Assembly: GCA_902805775.1 (NCBI GenBank)
Contig: CADCUB010000101.1
Coordinates: 1-32,937 of the forward strand
DNA: 32,937 bases
Direction: 5' to 3'
DNA from: an uncultured Frankineae bacterium
GTDB lineage: Bacteria; Actinomycetota; Actinomycetes; Mycobacteriales; SCTD01
The notes under the pieces are model-generated. The model saw only the letters and a list, made by a program, of their open reading frames with translations, did not search any database and was not told the DNA's origin. Position numbers and translations under genes: made by a program. This document shows, in pieces, positions 8,488-15,873 of the stretch. Numbering within the stretch: position 1 is the stretch's first letter; the number at the start of each line of letters is the position of its first letter.

Positions 8488-9939
8488 GTGAGCAGGGTCG
8501 CGGCGGTCGCGGCGGGCAACGCCGACACGGCCGCCGCCGCCGCTGCTGCGCTGCGGGCCGGGGGGAACGCGGTCGACGCCGCCGTCGCCGCGGGCTTCGC
8601 GTCGGCCGTGACCGAGCCGGGCCTGTCGAGCCTGGGCGGCGGCGGCTTCCTGCTGTGGGCGCCGCCCGACGGCCCCGAGCGCCTGCTCGACTTCTTCGTC
8701 GACGCGCCCGGCCGGGGCCGGCCCGCGGGAGAGCTGGCGCCGTCCTTCCTGCCCGTCACCGTCCGCTTCCTGGGCGCCGACCAGGTCTTCTCCGCCGGCT
8801 GGGGGTCGGTGGCGGTGCCCGGCTGCCTCGACGGCTACCTGCACGCCCTGCGGAGCCTGGGCCGCCTGCCGGTCCGGCAGGTCGTCGCGCCGGCCGCGCA
8901 GCTGGCCCGCTCGGGGACCGTCGTCGACGAGGCGCAGGGCTCCCTGCTGGTGCTGCTGGAGGAGATCCTCACCCTCACCGCCGAGGGCCGCGCGGTCTTC
9001 GCGCCGACCGGCCGTGTCCTGCGCCCGGGTGAGCGCATGCGCAACCCGGCCCTGGCCGACCTGCTCGACGACGTCGCCCGCGGGACGGTGGCCGGCGCCG
9101 CAGCGCTCGCGCCGGCCCTGGAGGCCGCCGCCGGGTCCGCCGGCGGGCTGCTGACCGCCGACGACGTCCGGGCGTACGAGGTCGTCGAGCGCGCGCCGCT
9201 GCGGACGTCCTACCGCGGCGCCGAGGTGGTCACCAACCCGCCACCGTCGTTCGGCGGCGGGCTCGTGCTGTCGGCGCTGGCCGAGCTGGAGCCGTCCCCG
9301 CCGCAGGACGGCTCACCGCAGGCGGTGCTGCGGCTCGCCGGGGCGCTGGTGCGGATGTCCGAGCGGCACGTCCTGGGGCCGCGGTCGGTGCGCGGCACGA
9401 CGCACGTCAGCGTCGTCGACGGCGACGGAGGGCTGGCCGCCATGACCATGTCGAACGGCAGCTGCTCCGGCGTGTTCGCCCCCGGCACCGGCATCCAGCT
9501 GAACAACGTCATGGGCGAGGCGGACCTGCACCCGACCGGCTCGCCCACCGTCCCCGGTGTGCGGATCGGCTCGATGATGGCGCCGACGCTGCTGCGCCGG
9601 CCCGACGGCACGCGCACGGCGCTGGGCAGCGGCGGGAGCGAGCGGATCCGCAGCGCCCTGCTGTGCGCGCTGACCGCGCTGGTCGACCGCGGCGAGGACC
9701 TCGCGGCCGCCGTCGCCGCGCCCCGGCTGCACTGGGACCGCACGGCCCTGCAGGTGGAGCCGGGACTTCCTTCGGCGGTCCTGCGGGCCCTGCGCGCTGC
9801 ACAGCCGGTCGCGCAGTGGTCGCGGCGCGACCTCTACTTCGGGGGCGTGCACGCCGTCTCGCGCCGCACCGACGGCTCCGTGGACGCCGCGGGCGACGCG
9901 CGCCGGGCCGGCGCCACCCGTGTCGTCGTGCTCGGCTGA
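8488..9939 (+). CDS. Gamma-glutamyltranspeptidase-like Ntn hydrolase, atypical
   Basis: A 483-residue member of the gamma-glutamyltransferase fold (PF01019). Recognisable blocks are LRAGGNAVDAAVAAGFASAV (22-41), EPGLSSLGGGGFLL (43-56), the autocleavage site RGTTHVSVVD with nucleophile T304 (302-311), and GSMMAPTLL and GSGGSERI (oxyanion Gly-Gly) near the C-terminus. Canonical GGTs have an Arg in a DxRExAP motif to bind the gamma-glutamyl carboxylate; here the corresponding place reads LDFFVDAPG (68-76) with no Arg. The protein is also shorter than typical GGTs (about 550-580) and has no signal peptide, so it is probably cytoplasmic. I infer an Ntn hydrolase that may self-cleave but may not use glutathione. 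It is convergent with DUF3097, two bases apart. Confidence 0.85.
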   Translation: MSRVAAVAAGNADTAAAAAAALRAGGNAVDAAVAAGFASAVTEPGLSSLGGGGFLLWAPPDGPERLLDFFVDAPGRGRPAGELAPSFLPVTVRFLGADQVFSAGWGSVAVPGCLDGYLHALRSLGRLPVRQVVAPAAQLARSGTVVDEAQGSLLVLLEEILTLTAEGRAVFAPTGRVLRPGERMRNPALADLLDDVARGTVAGAAALAPALEAAAGSAGGLLTADDVRAYEVVERAPLRTSYRGAEVVTNPPPSFGGGLVLSALAELEPSPPQDGSPQAVLRLAGALVRMSERHVLGPRSVRGTTHVSVVDGDGGLAAMTMSNGSCSGVFAPGTGIQLNNVMGEADLHPTGSPTVPGVRIGSMMAPTLLRRPDGTRTALGSGGSERIRSALLCALTALVDRGEDLAAAVAAPRLHWDRTALQVEPGLPSAVLRALRAAQPVAQWSRRDLYFGGVHAVSRRTDGSVDAAGDARRAGATRVVVLG

Positions 9940-9941
9940 GA

Positions 9942-10751
9942 TCAGCCGGCTTCGGTGACGAAGTCGATCAGCATCTCGACCGAGCGCAGGACCGGGACCT
10001 CCAGGTCGGCGTAGGAGTCGACGCCGGCCAGCACCCGCTTCCAGCCCTCCCAGGTCTGGCCCCAGCCGAGCGCCGCGCACACCCCCTCCTTCCACGGCGT
10101 GCCCTTCGGCACCACCGGCCAGGCGGCGATCCCGACGGCGGCCGGCTTGACCGCCTGCCACACGTCGACGTACGGGTGGCCGGTCACGAGGACGTGCGGG
10201 GAGTCGACGGCGGCGACGATGCGGCTCTCCTTGCTGCCCGCCACCAGGTGGTCGACGAGCACGCCGAGCCGCCGGGAGGGCCCGGGACCGAACGCCCGGA
10301 CGGCCGCGGCGAGGTCGTCGACGCCGTCGAGCGGCTCGACGACGACGCCCTCGACGCGCAGGTCGTGCCCCCAGACGCGCTCGACCAGCTCGGCGTCGTG
10401 GGTGCCCTCCACCCAGATGCGGCTGGCCCGGGCGACCTGCGCCCTGAGCCCGTGCACGGCGACGGAGCCCGACGCCGTGCGGGTCGGCCCGGCGGGGGGC
10501 GTGGCCGCAGGCCGCACGAGCGTGACCGGCACCCCCTCCAGCAGGAACGCGCCTGGCTCGAGCGGGAAGACCCGCACCCTGCCGTGGCGGTCCTCCAGCG
10601 AGACCCGCGCCCGGTCGCACTCCACGACCGCGCCGCACCAGCCGGTGGAGGCCTCCTCCACGACCAGACCGGACTCGGCCGGCACCGTCTCGACGACCCG
10701 CCGCGGCGGGCGGGCGGTGACGACGGACGGGTCGTAGGAGCGGCTGCGCAT
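9942..10751 (-). CDS. DUF3097 family protein
   Basis: A 269-residue cytoplasmic protein that I recognise as DUF3097, a family nearly confined to actinobacteria. Conserved blocks include GLVVEEASTGWCGAVV, LEDRHGRVRVFPLEPGAFLLEG, RASRIWVEGTHDAELVERVWGHDLRVEGVVVE, LGVLVDHLV and VTGHPYVDVWQAVKP. The middle looks like a toprim-related nucleotide-handling fold (the VEG-HDAEL and VLVDH segments resemble Toprim acidic motifs), but this is my inference and the function is unknown. The ATG start (ending at 10751) is leaderless: TAGCGT lies eight bases upstream. Its stop is two bases from the stop of the opposing GGT-like gene, so the transcripts must overlap or end inside coding sequence. Confidence 0.9.
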   Translation of the reverse strand: MRSRSYDPSVVTARPPRRVVETVPAESGLVVEEASTGWCGAVVECDRARVSLEDRHGRVRVFPLEPGAFLLEGVPVTLVRPAATPPAGPTRTASGSVAVHGLRAQVARASRIWVEGTHDAELVERVWGHDLRVEGVVVEPLDGVDDLAAAVRAFGPGPSRRLGVLVDHLVAGSKESRIVAAVDSPHVLVTGHPYVDVWQAVKPAAVGIAAWPVVPKGTPWKEGVCAALGWGQTWEGWKRVLAGVDSYADLEVPVLRSVEMLIDFVTEAG

Positions 10752-10759
10752 GGCGCGTC

Positions 10760-10765
10760 ACGCTA
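10760..10765 (-). promoter_or_regulatory. -10 box, leaderless DUF3097 gene
   Basis: Read on the minus strand, TAGCGT (10765 to 10760) stands eight bases before the ATG ending at 10751. With the opposing box at 10790 it forms a compact divergent promoter of about 50 bp. Confidence 0.55.
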
Positions 10766-10789
10766 GGCCCGACCTGCGCCCGCGCTGGC

Positions 10790-10795
10790 TAGGCT
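10790..10795 (+). promoter_or_regulatory. -10 box fixing the start at GTG 10804
   Basis: TAGGCT stands eight bases before GTG 10804. The frame is open back to an ATG at 10750, but a start there would place the promoter inside the gene and overlap the divergent DUF3097 start. Confidence 0.6.
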
Positions 10796-10803
10796 CGCTG
10801 CTC

Positions 10804-11598
10804 GTGCCGACCGACGCGGGGACCCCTCCCCGGAGCGCGCTGCTCGCCGCCTGGGGCAACGCCTGGCTGGCCGGCGACGCCGGCCTGCCGGAGCTGGTGC
10901 AGCGGGTCGGCGCGCACGACGACGCGCACACCGTCACGGGCCTGTCCGCCGACGACCTGCCGCTCGAGCGCGCGGTCGCCCGGCTGCGGGCGGCCGGTGT
11001 CGCGCGGATGCGCCTCGTGCTGCCGGTGCCGGGCGACGCGCTGGGGCTGCCCGGCCCGGGCGCCTTCACCACGGCGGCGCTGTCGGCCAGCGAGGGCGTG
11101 CTGGCGCTGCGGGACGACGGCACGGGCACCGGCCTGGTGCCCGGCCTGCAGTCGCACGGCTCGCCCTTCGACGGCACCGTGACCACGGTGACGTGGACGG
11201 CGTACGACGTGGTCGCCGCCGGTCCCGACCCCGGGCCGTTCCTGCACGAGGCCGAGCACGACCTGCGCCGCGGCGTCGTGGAGTGCGCCTGCGTCCTGCG
11301 CGACCTCGACGTCGCGCGCTGGCGCCCCGACGTCGCGGGGGCGCTGTCGGACCTGCGGCGGCAGGCCCGCGCCGGTCTCGACGAGGACGAGCTGCCCGGC
11401 GGCTACCCGCAGCGCGCCCGGGCGCTGCTGGTGCAGGCCCGCCAGCTCGCGGGGGTGCTGCACCTCGCGGGCCAGGACATCGGCGGCGCCCTCGACACGC
11501 GGGAGGCAGCCGGCCGCGAGCAGGCCCTGCGCGAGCTCGGCCGCCTGGTCCGGCGGGCGCGCGTGGCGGGCTACAACGCCTACGGCCTGCCCGGGTGA
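10804..11598 (+). CDS. Conserved actinobacterial hypothetical protein, coupled to serB
   Basis: A 264-residue soluble, Arg- and Ala-rich protein that I cannot assign to a function. The N-terminal half looks like a small alpha/beta domain (LLAAWGNAWLAGDAGLPELVQRVGAHDDAHTV...RLVLPVPGDALGLPGPG); the C-terminal third is helical (FLHEAEHDLRRGVVECACVLRDLDVARWRPDV, then RARALLVQARQLAGVLHLAGQD). There is no signal peptide, membrane segment or metal motif. The GTG start at 10804 is chosen because of the -10 box eight bases upstream. Its TGA overlaps the GTG of serB (GTGA), so the two are translationally coupled, suggesting a shared or at least co-expressed role. Confidence 0.82.
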   Translation: MPTDAGTPPRSALLAAWGNAWLAGDAGLPELVQRVGAHDDAHTVTGLSADDLPLERAVARLRAAGVARMRLVLPVPGDALGLPGPGAFTTAALSASEGVLALRDDGTGTGLVPGLQSHGSPFDGTVTTVTWTAYDVVAAGPDPGPFLHEAEHDLRRGVVECACVLRDLDVARWRPDVAGALSDLRRQARAGLDEDELPGGYPQRARALLVQARQLAGVLHLAGQDIGGALDTREAAGREQALRELGRLVRRARVAGYNAYGLPG

Positions 11599-12764
11599 GC
11601 CTGCTGCTGACCGTCACCGGACGGGACCGTCCGGGCGTCACCGCGGCGCTGTTCGACGTGCTCGCCGAGCACGGCGCCGAGGTCGACGACGTGGAGCAGG
11701 TCGTGGTGCACGACCGCCTCCTGCTCGGCGTCGCGGTGGCCGGGACGGCGGGCACCGGCCTGCGGCGGGCGCTGGCCACCCGCGCGGCCGAGCTGGAGGT
11801 CGACGTCGAGCTGACGCCGCTGGACGACGACGAGTCCCCGGACGGCGGCGTCCGCCACCACGTCACCGTGCTGGGCGCGCCGCTGGGGCCGGCCGCGTTC
11901 GCCGGGGTCGCCCGGCGGCTGGCCGCGTGCGGCGCCAACATCGAGCGCGTCCTGCGGCTGTCGAGCTACCCGCTGGCGGCGTACGACCTGCTGGTCTCGG
12001 GAGGGCGCACCGCGGACCTGCGCGCCGCGCTCGCCGCCGAGGCCGTGCAGCAGTCGGTCGACATCGCCGTCGAGCCGGCCACGCTCTGGAGGCGCGCGCG
12101 GCGGCTCGTCGTGATGGACGTCGACAGCACGCTCGTGCAGGGCGAGGTCATCGAGATGCTGGCGGCGAGGGCCGGCTGCGGGTCGCAGGTCGCCGACGTC
12201 ACCCGCCGGGCGATGGAGGGCGAGCTCGACTTCGAGGCCAGCCTGCGGGCGCGGGTGGCACTGCTCGAGGGGCTGCCGGTGGCGGCCGTCGACGACGTGC
12301 GGGCCGCGGTGCGCCTGGCCCCCGGTGCCCGCACGCTCGTGCGCACCCTCAAGCGGCTGGGCTACGCCGTCGGCATCGTCAGCGGCGGGTTCACCAGTGT
12401 CACCGCCGACCTCGTCGCCGACCTCGGGCTCGACCACGCGCTCGCCAACGAGCTCGAGGTGGTCGACGGACGGCTGACGGGCCGCGTCGTCGGGCGGGTC
12501 GTCGACCGGGCCCGCAAGGCGGAGGCGCTGCGGGAGTTCGCGGCCGCCGAGGGCCTGACGATGGCGCAGACCGTGGCGATCGGGGACGGCGCCAACGACC
12601 TCGACATGCTGGCCGCGGCCGGGTTGGGCATCGCCTTCAACGCCAAGCCGGTGGTGCGCGAGGCCGCCGACGCGGCCCTGTCGGTGCCCTACCTCGACGC
12701 CGTGCTCTTCCTGCTCGGCGTCCCGCGCGAGGAGGTCGAGGCGGCGGACGCGGCCGACGACTGA
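11595..12764 (+). CDS. serB: Phosphoserine phosphatase SerB with N-terminal ACT domains
   Basis: A 389-residue protein. Residues 1-80 are an ACT domain (LLLTVTGRDRPGVTAALFDVLAEHGAEVDDVEQ), followed by a second ACT-like segment (88-160). The HAD phosphatase domain has motif I DVDSTL (175-180; nucleophile D175, acid D177), motif II SGGFTS (263-268) and motif IV GDGANDLDML (330-339). Phosphoserine phosphatase makes L-serine in the last step of the phosphorylated pathway; the ACT domains are normally regulatory amino-acid sensors, as in the mycobacterial SerB2 architecture. The start GTG overlaps the stop of the upstream hypothetical gene in a GTGA junction. The next gene starts 123 bp later. Confidence 0.95.
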   Translation: MSLLLTVTGRDRPGVTAALFDVLAEHGAEVDDVEQVVVHDRLLLGVAVAGTAGTGLRRALATRAAELEVDVELTPLDDDESPDGGVRHHVTVLGAPLGPAAFAGVARRLAACGANIERVLRLSSYPLAAYDLLVSGGRTADLRAALAAEAVQQSVDIAVEPATLWRRARRLVVMDVDSTLVQGEVIEMLAARAGCGSQVADVTRRAMEGELDFEASLRARVALLEGLPVAAVDDVRAAVRLAPGARTLVRTLKRLGYAVGIVSGGFTSVTADLVADLGLDHALANELEVVDGRLTGRVVGRVVDRARKAEALREFAAAEGLTMAQTVAIGDGANDLDMLAAAGLGIAFNAKPVVREAADAALSVPYLDAVLFLLGVPREEVEAADAADD

Positions 12765-12767
12765 CAG

Positions 12768-12802
12768 GACGGCCGGTCGGCAACCGGTTTCCGGCGCGTC
12801 CC
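12768..12802 (+). terminator. Possible serB terminator
   Basis: Just after the serB stop, GACG-GCCGG and CCGGC-GCGTC can pair as a nine-base-pair stem with a two-base bulge, enclosing a loop that ends in TTT. The structure is imperfect, but it sits where a terminator between serB and the ABC operon is expected. Confidence 0.35.
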
Positions 12803-12835
12803 GCCGAGGACGCCCGCCGGTCACCCGGGCTCGGG

Positions 12836-12841
12836 TACTTT
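12836..12841 (+). promoter_or_regulatory. Candidate -10 box of the ABC importer operon
   Basis: TACTTT lies about 46 bases before the GTG at 12888, giving a leader of about 40 nt with a Shine-Dalgarno. I see no convincing -35 and no riboswitch fold in the leader. Confidence 0.45.
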
Positions 12842-12887
12842 CCGCGTGATCCGGCCCGCGCCGGCACCCCGCTCGCCGAGGAGCCCC

Positions 12888-14045
12888 GTGCTGCCCTCCC
12901 GCCTGCGTGCCCGCACCGGCCTGGCCGTGCTCGCCGCGACCCTCGCCCTCACCACCGCCTGCGGCGAGGCCCCGCAGCGCGAGTCGGACGACGGGGGTGA
13001 CTCCGGGTCCGCGTCGGGAGCCTCCGCCGCGACCGCCACCTCGGCCGAGGACCTCGGCGGCCTGGCCGCCCTCGAGGAGGCCGCCAAGGAGGAGGGCAAG
13101 CTCAACGTCATCGCGCTGCCGCCCGACTGGACCAACTACGGCGAGATGATCTCGACGTTCAGCGAGAAGTACGGCATCACCGTCGACTCCGCCCAGCCCG
13201 ACGCCAACAGCCAGGACGAGATCAACGCCGCCGAGCAGCTCAAGGGCACCGACCGGGCACCTGACGTCTTCGACCTCGGGTCGGCGATCGCCCGGGCCAA
13301 CGTCGACATGTTCGCGCCGTACCAGGTCGCGACGTGGGACGACATCCCCGAGGAGCTGAAGGACCCCGAGGGCCGGCACGTCAGCGACTACACCGGCTAC
13401 ATGTCGATCGGCTACGACGCCGGCGCCGTCCCTGCGCCCACGAGCGTCGAGGACCTGCTCGGCCCGCAGTACAAGGGCAAGGTCGCCCTCAACGGCGACC
13501 CGACGACGGCGGCCGCGGCGTTCAACGGCGTGGTCATGGCCGCGCTCGAGACCGGCGGCTCGCCCGACGACGTCGCGCCCGGCGTCGAGTTCTTCCGCAA
13601 GCTCAAGGCCGCCGGCAACTTCCTGCCGGTCGACCCGACCCCTGCGACGATCGCCTCGGGGCAGACCCCCGTCGTCATCGACTGGGACTACACCAACGCC
13701 GCGCAGACGCAGGCCCTGGCGGGCAAGCGCGACTGGAAGGTCGTGGTGCCCGAGGGCGCCGTCGTGAGCTCCTACTACCAGCAGGCGATCAACAAGGACG
13801 CCCCCAACCCGGCGGCTGCCCGCCTGTGGCAGGAGTTCCTCTACTCCGACGAGGGCCAGAACATCTGGCTCGAGGGCTTCGGCCGCCCCGTGCGCGCCGA
13901 GGCCATGCAGGAGGCCGGCACGATCGACGAGGAGGCGTTCGCCAACCTGCCGGAGGCGCAGGGCGACCCGGTCAACCTCACGGTCGAGCAGGAGGAGAAG
14001 GCCAAGAACTACCTGTCGGCCAACTGGGCGCAGGCGATCAGCTGA
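12888..14045 (+). CDS. ABC importer substrate-binding lipoprotein
   Basis: A 385-residue type-2 periplasmic-binding-fold lipoprotein (solute-binding family 1 / Fe-polyamine-thiamine-like group). The signal peptide (LPSRLRARTGLAVLAATLALTTAC) ends in a lipobox with C25, followed by an acidic, serine-rich linker. The mature protein starts LNVIALPPDWTNYGEMISTFSEKYGI and contains DVFDLGSAIARANVDMFAPYQV and VVIDWDYTNAAQ. Compatible substrates include polyamines, phosphonates, opines, thiamine or ferric ions; sequence alone does not decide. I chose GTG 12888 because GAGGAG stands four bases upstream; a GTG at 12846 in the same frame lies only four bases past the -10 box. It is first in a four-gene operon and its TGA overlaps the apparent CTG start of the next gene. 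Confidence 0.9.
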   Translation: MLPSRLRARTGLAVLAATLALTTACGEAPQRESDDGGDSGSASGASAATATSAEDLGGLAALEEAAKEEGKLNVIALPPDWTNYGEMISTFSEKYGITVDSAQPDANSQDEINAAEQLKGTDRAPDVFDLGSAIARANVDMFAPYQVATWDDIPEELKDPEGRHVSDYTGYMSIGYDAGAVPAPTSVEDLLGPQYKGKVALNGDPTTAAAAFNGVVMAALETGGSPDDVAPGVEFFRKLKAAGNFLPVDPTPATIASGQTPVVIDWDYTNAAQTQALAGKRDWKVVVPEGAVVSSYYQQAINKDAPNPAAARLWQEFLYSDEGQNIWLEGFGRPVRAEAMQEAGTIDEEAFANLPEAQGDPVNLTVEQEEKAKNYLSANWAQAIS

Positions 14046-14989
14046 CGAGCACGTCGCGGGGCGCGGCGCCCGCCGTCGGGGCTCCCGGGCACGAGGGCCG
14101 GACGGCGGCGTCCGCCGCGCCCGCTCCCCGACCCGGGCGCTCCCGGCGGGCGCTGCTGCCCCTGCTCGGCGCAGTGCCCTTCCTGCTCTACGTCGGCGTG
14201 TTCCTGCTCTACCCCACCCTGGTGGTGGTGGCCGGCGCCTTCGTCGACAGCGAGGGGGTGCCCACGCTCGACAACGTCCGGACGGCCGCGACGGGGCCGT
14301 ACCTCGACGCCTTCGTCCGCAGCCTGCAGCTGTCGGCCCTCACCGCCGTCATCGGGGCGGTGCTCGGCGCCCTGCTCGCCTGGGCCGTCGTCACCGGCAG
14401 GCCGGACGGAGCGCTGCGCCGCGTCGTCACCTCGGCGGCCGGGGTGCTGGCGCAGTTCGGCGGGGTGACGCTCGCCTTCGCCTTCCTCGCCACGGTGGGC
14501 TTCGAGGGTCTGGTCACCGTGTGGCTGCGCGACCGCGGTCTCGACATCTTCGCGGGCGGGGCGTGGATCTTCGAGCTGTCGGGGCTGGCCCTGGTCTACA
14601 CCTACTTCCAGGTGCCGCTCATGGTCATCGTCTTCCTGCCGGCGCTCGACGGCCTCAAGCCGCAGTGGCGGGAGGCTGCGCGCAGCCTGGGCGGGACGAG
14701 CTGGACCTACTGGCGCCGCGTCGCCGGGCCGGTGCTCGCCCCGGCCTTCCTCGGCTCGACGCTGCTGCTGTTCGCCAACGCCTTCTCCGCCTACGCCACC
14801 GCCGCGGCGCTGGTCTCCCAGGGAGCGCCGATCGCGCCCCTGCAGATCCGGGCGCTGCAGACCAGCGAGGTGATCATCGGGCAGCAGAACCTCGGGCGGG
14901 CCCTGGGTCTGGGCATGGTGCTCGTCGTCACCGGCGTGATGCTGCTGTACGCGCTGCTGCAGCGCCGTACGACGCGGTGGCTGCGGTGA
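14042..14989 (+). CDS. ABC importer permease 1, apparent CTG start
   Basis: A 315-residue inner-membrane permease with about six helices (LLPLLGAVPFLLYVGVFLLYP, SALTAVIGAVLGALLAWAVV and others) and the EAA loop EAARSLGGTSWTYWRRVAGPVLAPA that docks the ATPase. It pairs with the next permease to form the channel. No ATG, GTG or TTG lies in this frame between the SBP region and the first helix. The CTG at 14042-14044 overlaps the upstream stop (CTGA), occupies the place of a normal ATGA junction, and gives an ordinary N-terminus (MTSTSRG...). The only canonical alternative, a GTG in GAVPFLLY, would cut into helix 1 and remove the positively charged N-terminus. No Shine-Dalgarno is near CTG, so initiation probably depends on coupling. 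Confidence 0.85.
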   Translation: MTSTSRGAAPAVGAPGHEGRTAASAAPAPRPGRSRRALLPLLGAVPFLLYVGVFLLYPTLVVVAGAFVDSEGVPTLDNVRTAATGPYLDAFVRSLQLSALTAVIGAVLGALLAWAVVTGRPDGALRRVVTSAAGVLAQFGGVTLAFAFLATVGFEGLVTVWLRDRGLDIFAGGAWIFELSGLALVYTYFQVPLMVIVFLPALDGLKPQWREAARSLGGTSWTYWRRVAGPVLAPAFLGSTLLLFANAFSAYATAAALVSQGAPIAPLQIRALQTSEVIIGQQNLGRALGLGMVLVVTGVMLLYALLQRRTTRWLR

Positions 14990-14999
14990 GGGGGCCGGA

Positions 15000-15818
15000 G
15001 TGAGCGTCCGGCTGTTCCGCTACGGCATCCTGCTCGTGCTCGGGACCTTCTTCCTGCTGCCGCTGTTCGCGATGCTCGAGTTCTCGACGCGCGGCGGGCT
15101 GGAGGGCGGCCGCGACCTGAGCGCCTGGCGGGCGATCGGCGACGACCCGCAGCTCGTCGACGCGATCCTCACCTCGCTGCAGCTGGCGGTCCTGACCAGC
15201 GTGCTGATGCTGGTGCTCCTGCTGCCGACGATGGTGTGGGTCCACCTGCGCGTGCCGGTGCTGCGCCGATTGGTCGAGTTCCTGTGCCTGCTGCCGCTGG
15301 TCATCCCGGCGATCGTGCTGGTCGTCGGGATCGCCCCGCTGTACTCGTGGGTCACCTACTTCCTGGGCGACTCGTCGCTGACCCTGACGTTCGTCTACGT
15401 CGTGCTGGTGCTGCCGTACGCCTTCCGCGCGCTGGAGTCGGGGCTGTCCGCGATGGACCTCAGGACGCTGTCCGAGGCGGCCCGCAGCCTGGGCGCCGGC
15501 TGGGGCACCGTGCTCCTGCGCGTCGTGCTCCCGGGGGTGCGCGGGGCCGTGCTGTCCGCCGCCCTGCTCACGGTGGCCCTCGTGCTCGGGGAGTTCACGC
15601 TGGCCTCCCTGCTCAACTTCCCCAACCTGCAGGTCGCGGTGAACCTCATCGGCAAGCGCGACGCCGCCCTGTCGATCGCGGTGTCGCTCGCCGCCCTGCT
15701 GCTGGCGTTCGGCCTGCTGCTGGCGCTGTCGATCGTCGGCGGTCGGCGGCGGACCTCGCGCGAGGTCGAGCCGCTGGCGCCGACCCCTGCTCCTGCGACC
15801 GACGGAGTGCGCGCATGA
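15000..15818 (+). CDS. ABC importer permease 2
   Basis: A 272-residue permease, shorter than permease 1, with helices at about residues 9-27, 55-78, 88-108, 125-142, 185-205 and 228-248. Its EAA loop is LSEAARSLGAGWGTVLLRVVLPGVRGAV. The GTG start follows the permease 1 stop after 10 bases, with GAGGGG and GGAG upstream. Its C-terminus is soluble and proline-rich (TPAPATDGVRA), and its TGA overlaps an ATG (ATGA) that begins not the ATPase but a 17-codon ORF made by a duplication of this junction. Confidence 0.92.
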   Translation: MSVRLFRYGILLVLGTFFLLPLFAMLEFSTRGGLEGGRDLSAWRAIGDDPQLVDAILTSLQLAVLTSVLMLVLLLPTMVWVHLRVPVLRRLVEFLCLLPLVIPAIVLVVGIAPLYSWVTYFLGDSSLTLTFVYVVLVLPYAFRALESGLSAMDLRTLSEAARSLGAGWGTVLLRVVLPGVRGAVLSAALLTVALVLGEFTLASLLNFPNLQVAVNLIGKRDAALSIAVSLAALLLAFGLLLALSIVGGRRRTSREVEPLAPTPAPATDGVRA

Positions 15819-15873
15819 CGTCCTGCAGTGCCGCCCTCGTCCCCCCGACCGAGGGAGTGCGCGCATGACGTCC
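15797..15873 (+). repeat. Tandemly duplicated translation-initiation region
   Basis: The 27-bp segment 15797-15823 recurs at 15847-15873 with one mismatch (C at 15803, G at 15853), exactly 50 bp apart. Each copy carries the codons for GVRA, the ATGA stop/start overlap and the first ATPase codons (ATGACGTCC). The duplication leaves two potential starts; the second begins the real ATPase. Confidence 0.93.
15815..15868 (+). CDS. 17-codon ORF created by the duplication
   Basis: Starting at the first ATG, the frame reads MTSCSAALVPPTEGVRA and stops at TGA 15866-15868, which overlaps the real ATPase ATG (15865). Thus permease 2, this ORF and the ATPase are joined by two successive ATGA junctions. 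The peptide has no recognisable function. It would be translated by any ribosome that reinitiates at permease 2's stop and could tune delivery of ribosomes to the ATPase. It may simply be a by-product of a tandem duplication. Confidence 0.5.
   Translation: MTSCSAALVPPTEGVRA

Noticed and set aside
6802-8844. A 680-codon open frame on the - strand
   Set aside because: It is out of frame with the real helicase and crosses into the GGT-like gene. The translation is rich in Arg and Pro with no domains.
10750-10803. ATG at 10750 as start of the hypothetical gene before serB
   Set aside because: It overlaps the start of the divergent DUF3097 gene and would put the TAGGCT box inside the coding region. 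GTG 10804 fits the promoter.
12846-12887. GTG at 12846 as start of the binding lipoprotein
   Set aside because: It stands only four bases after the likely -10 box and would add 14 residues before an ordinary signal peptide. GTG 12888 has GAGGAG upstream.
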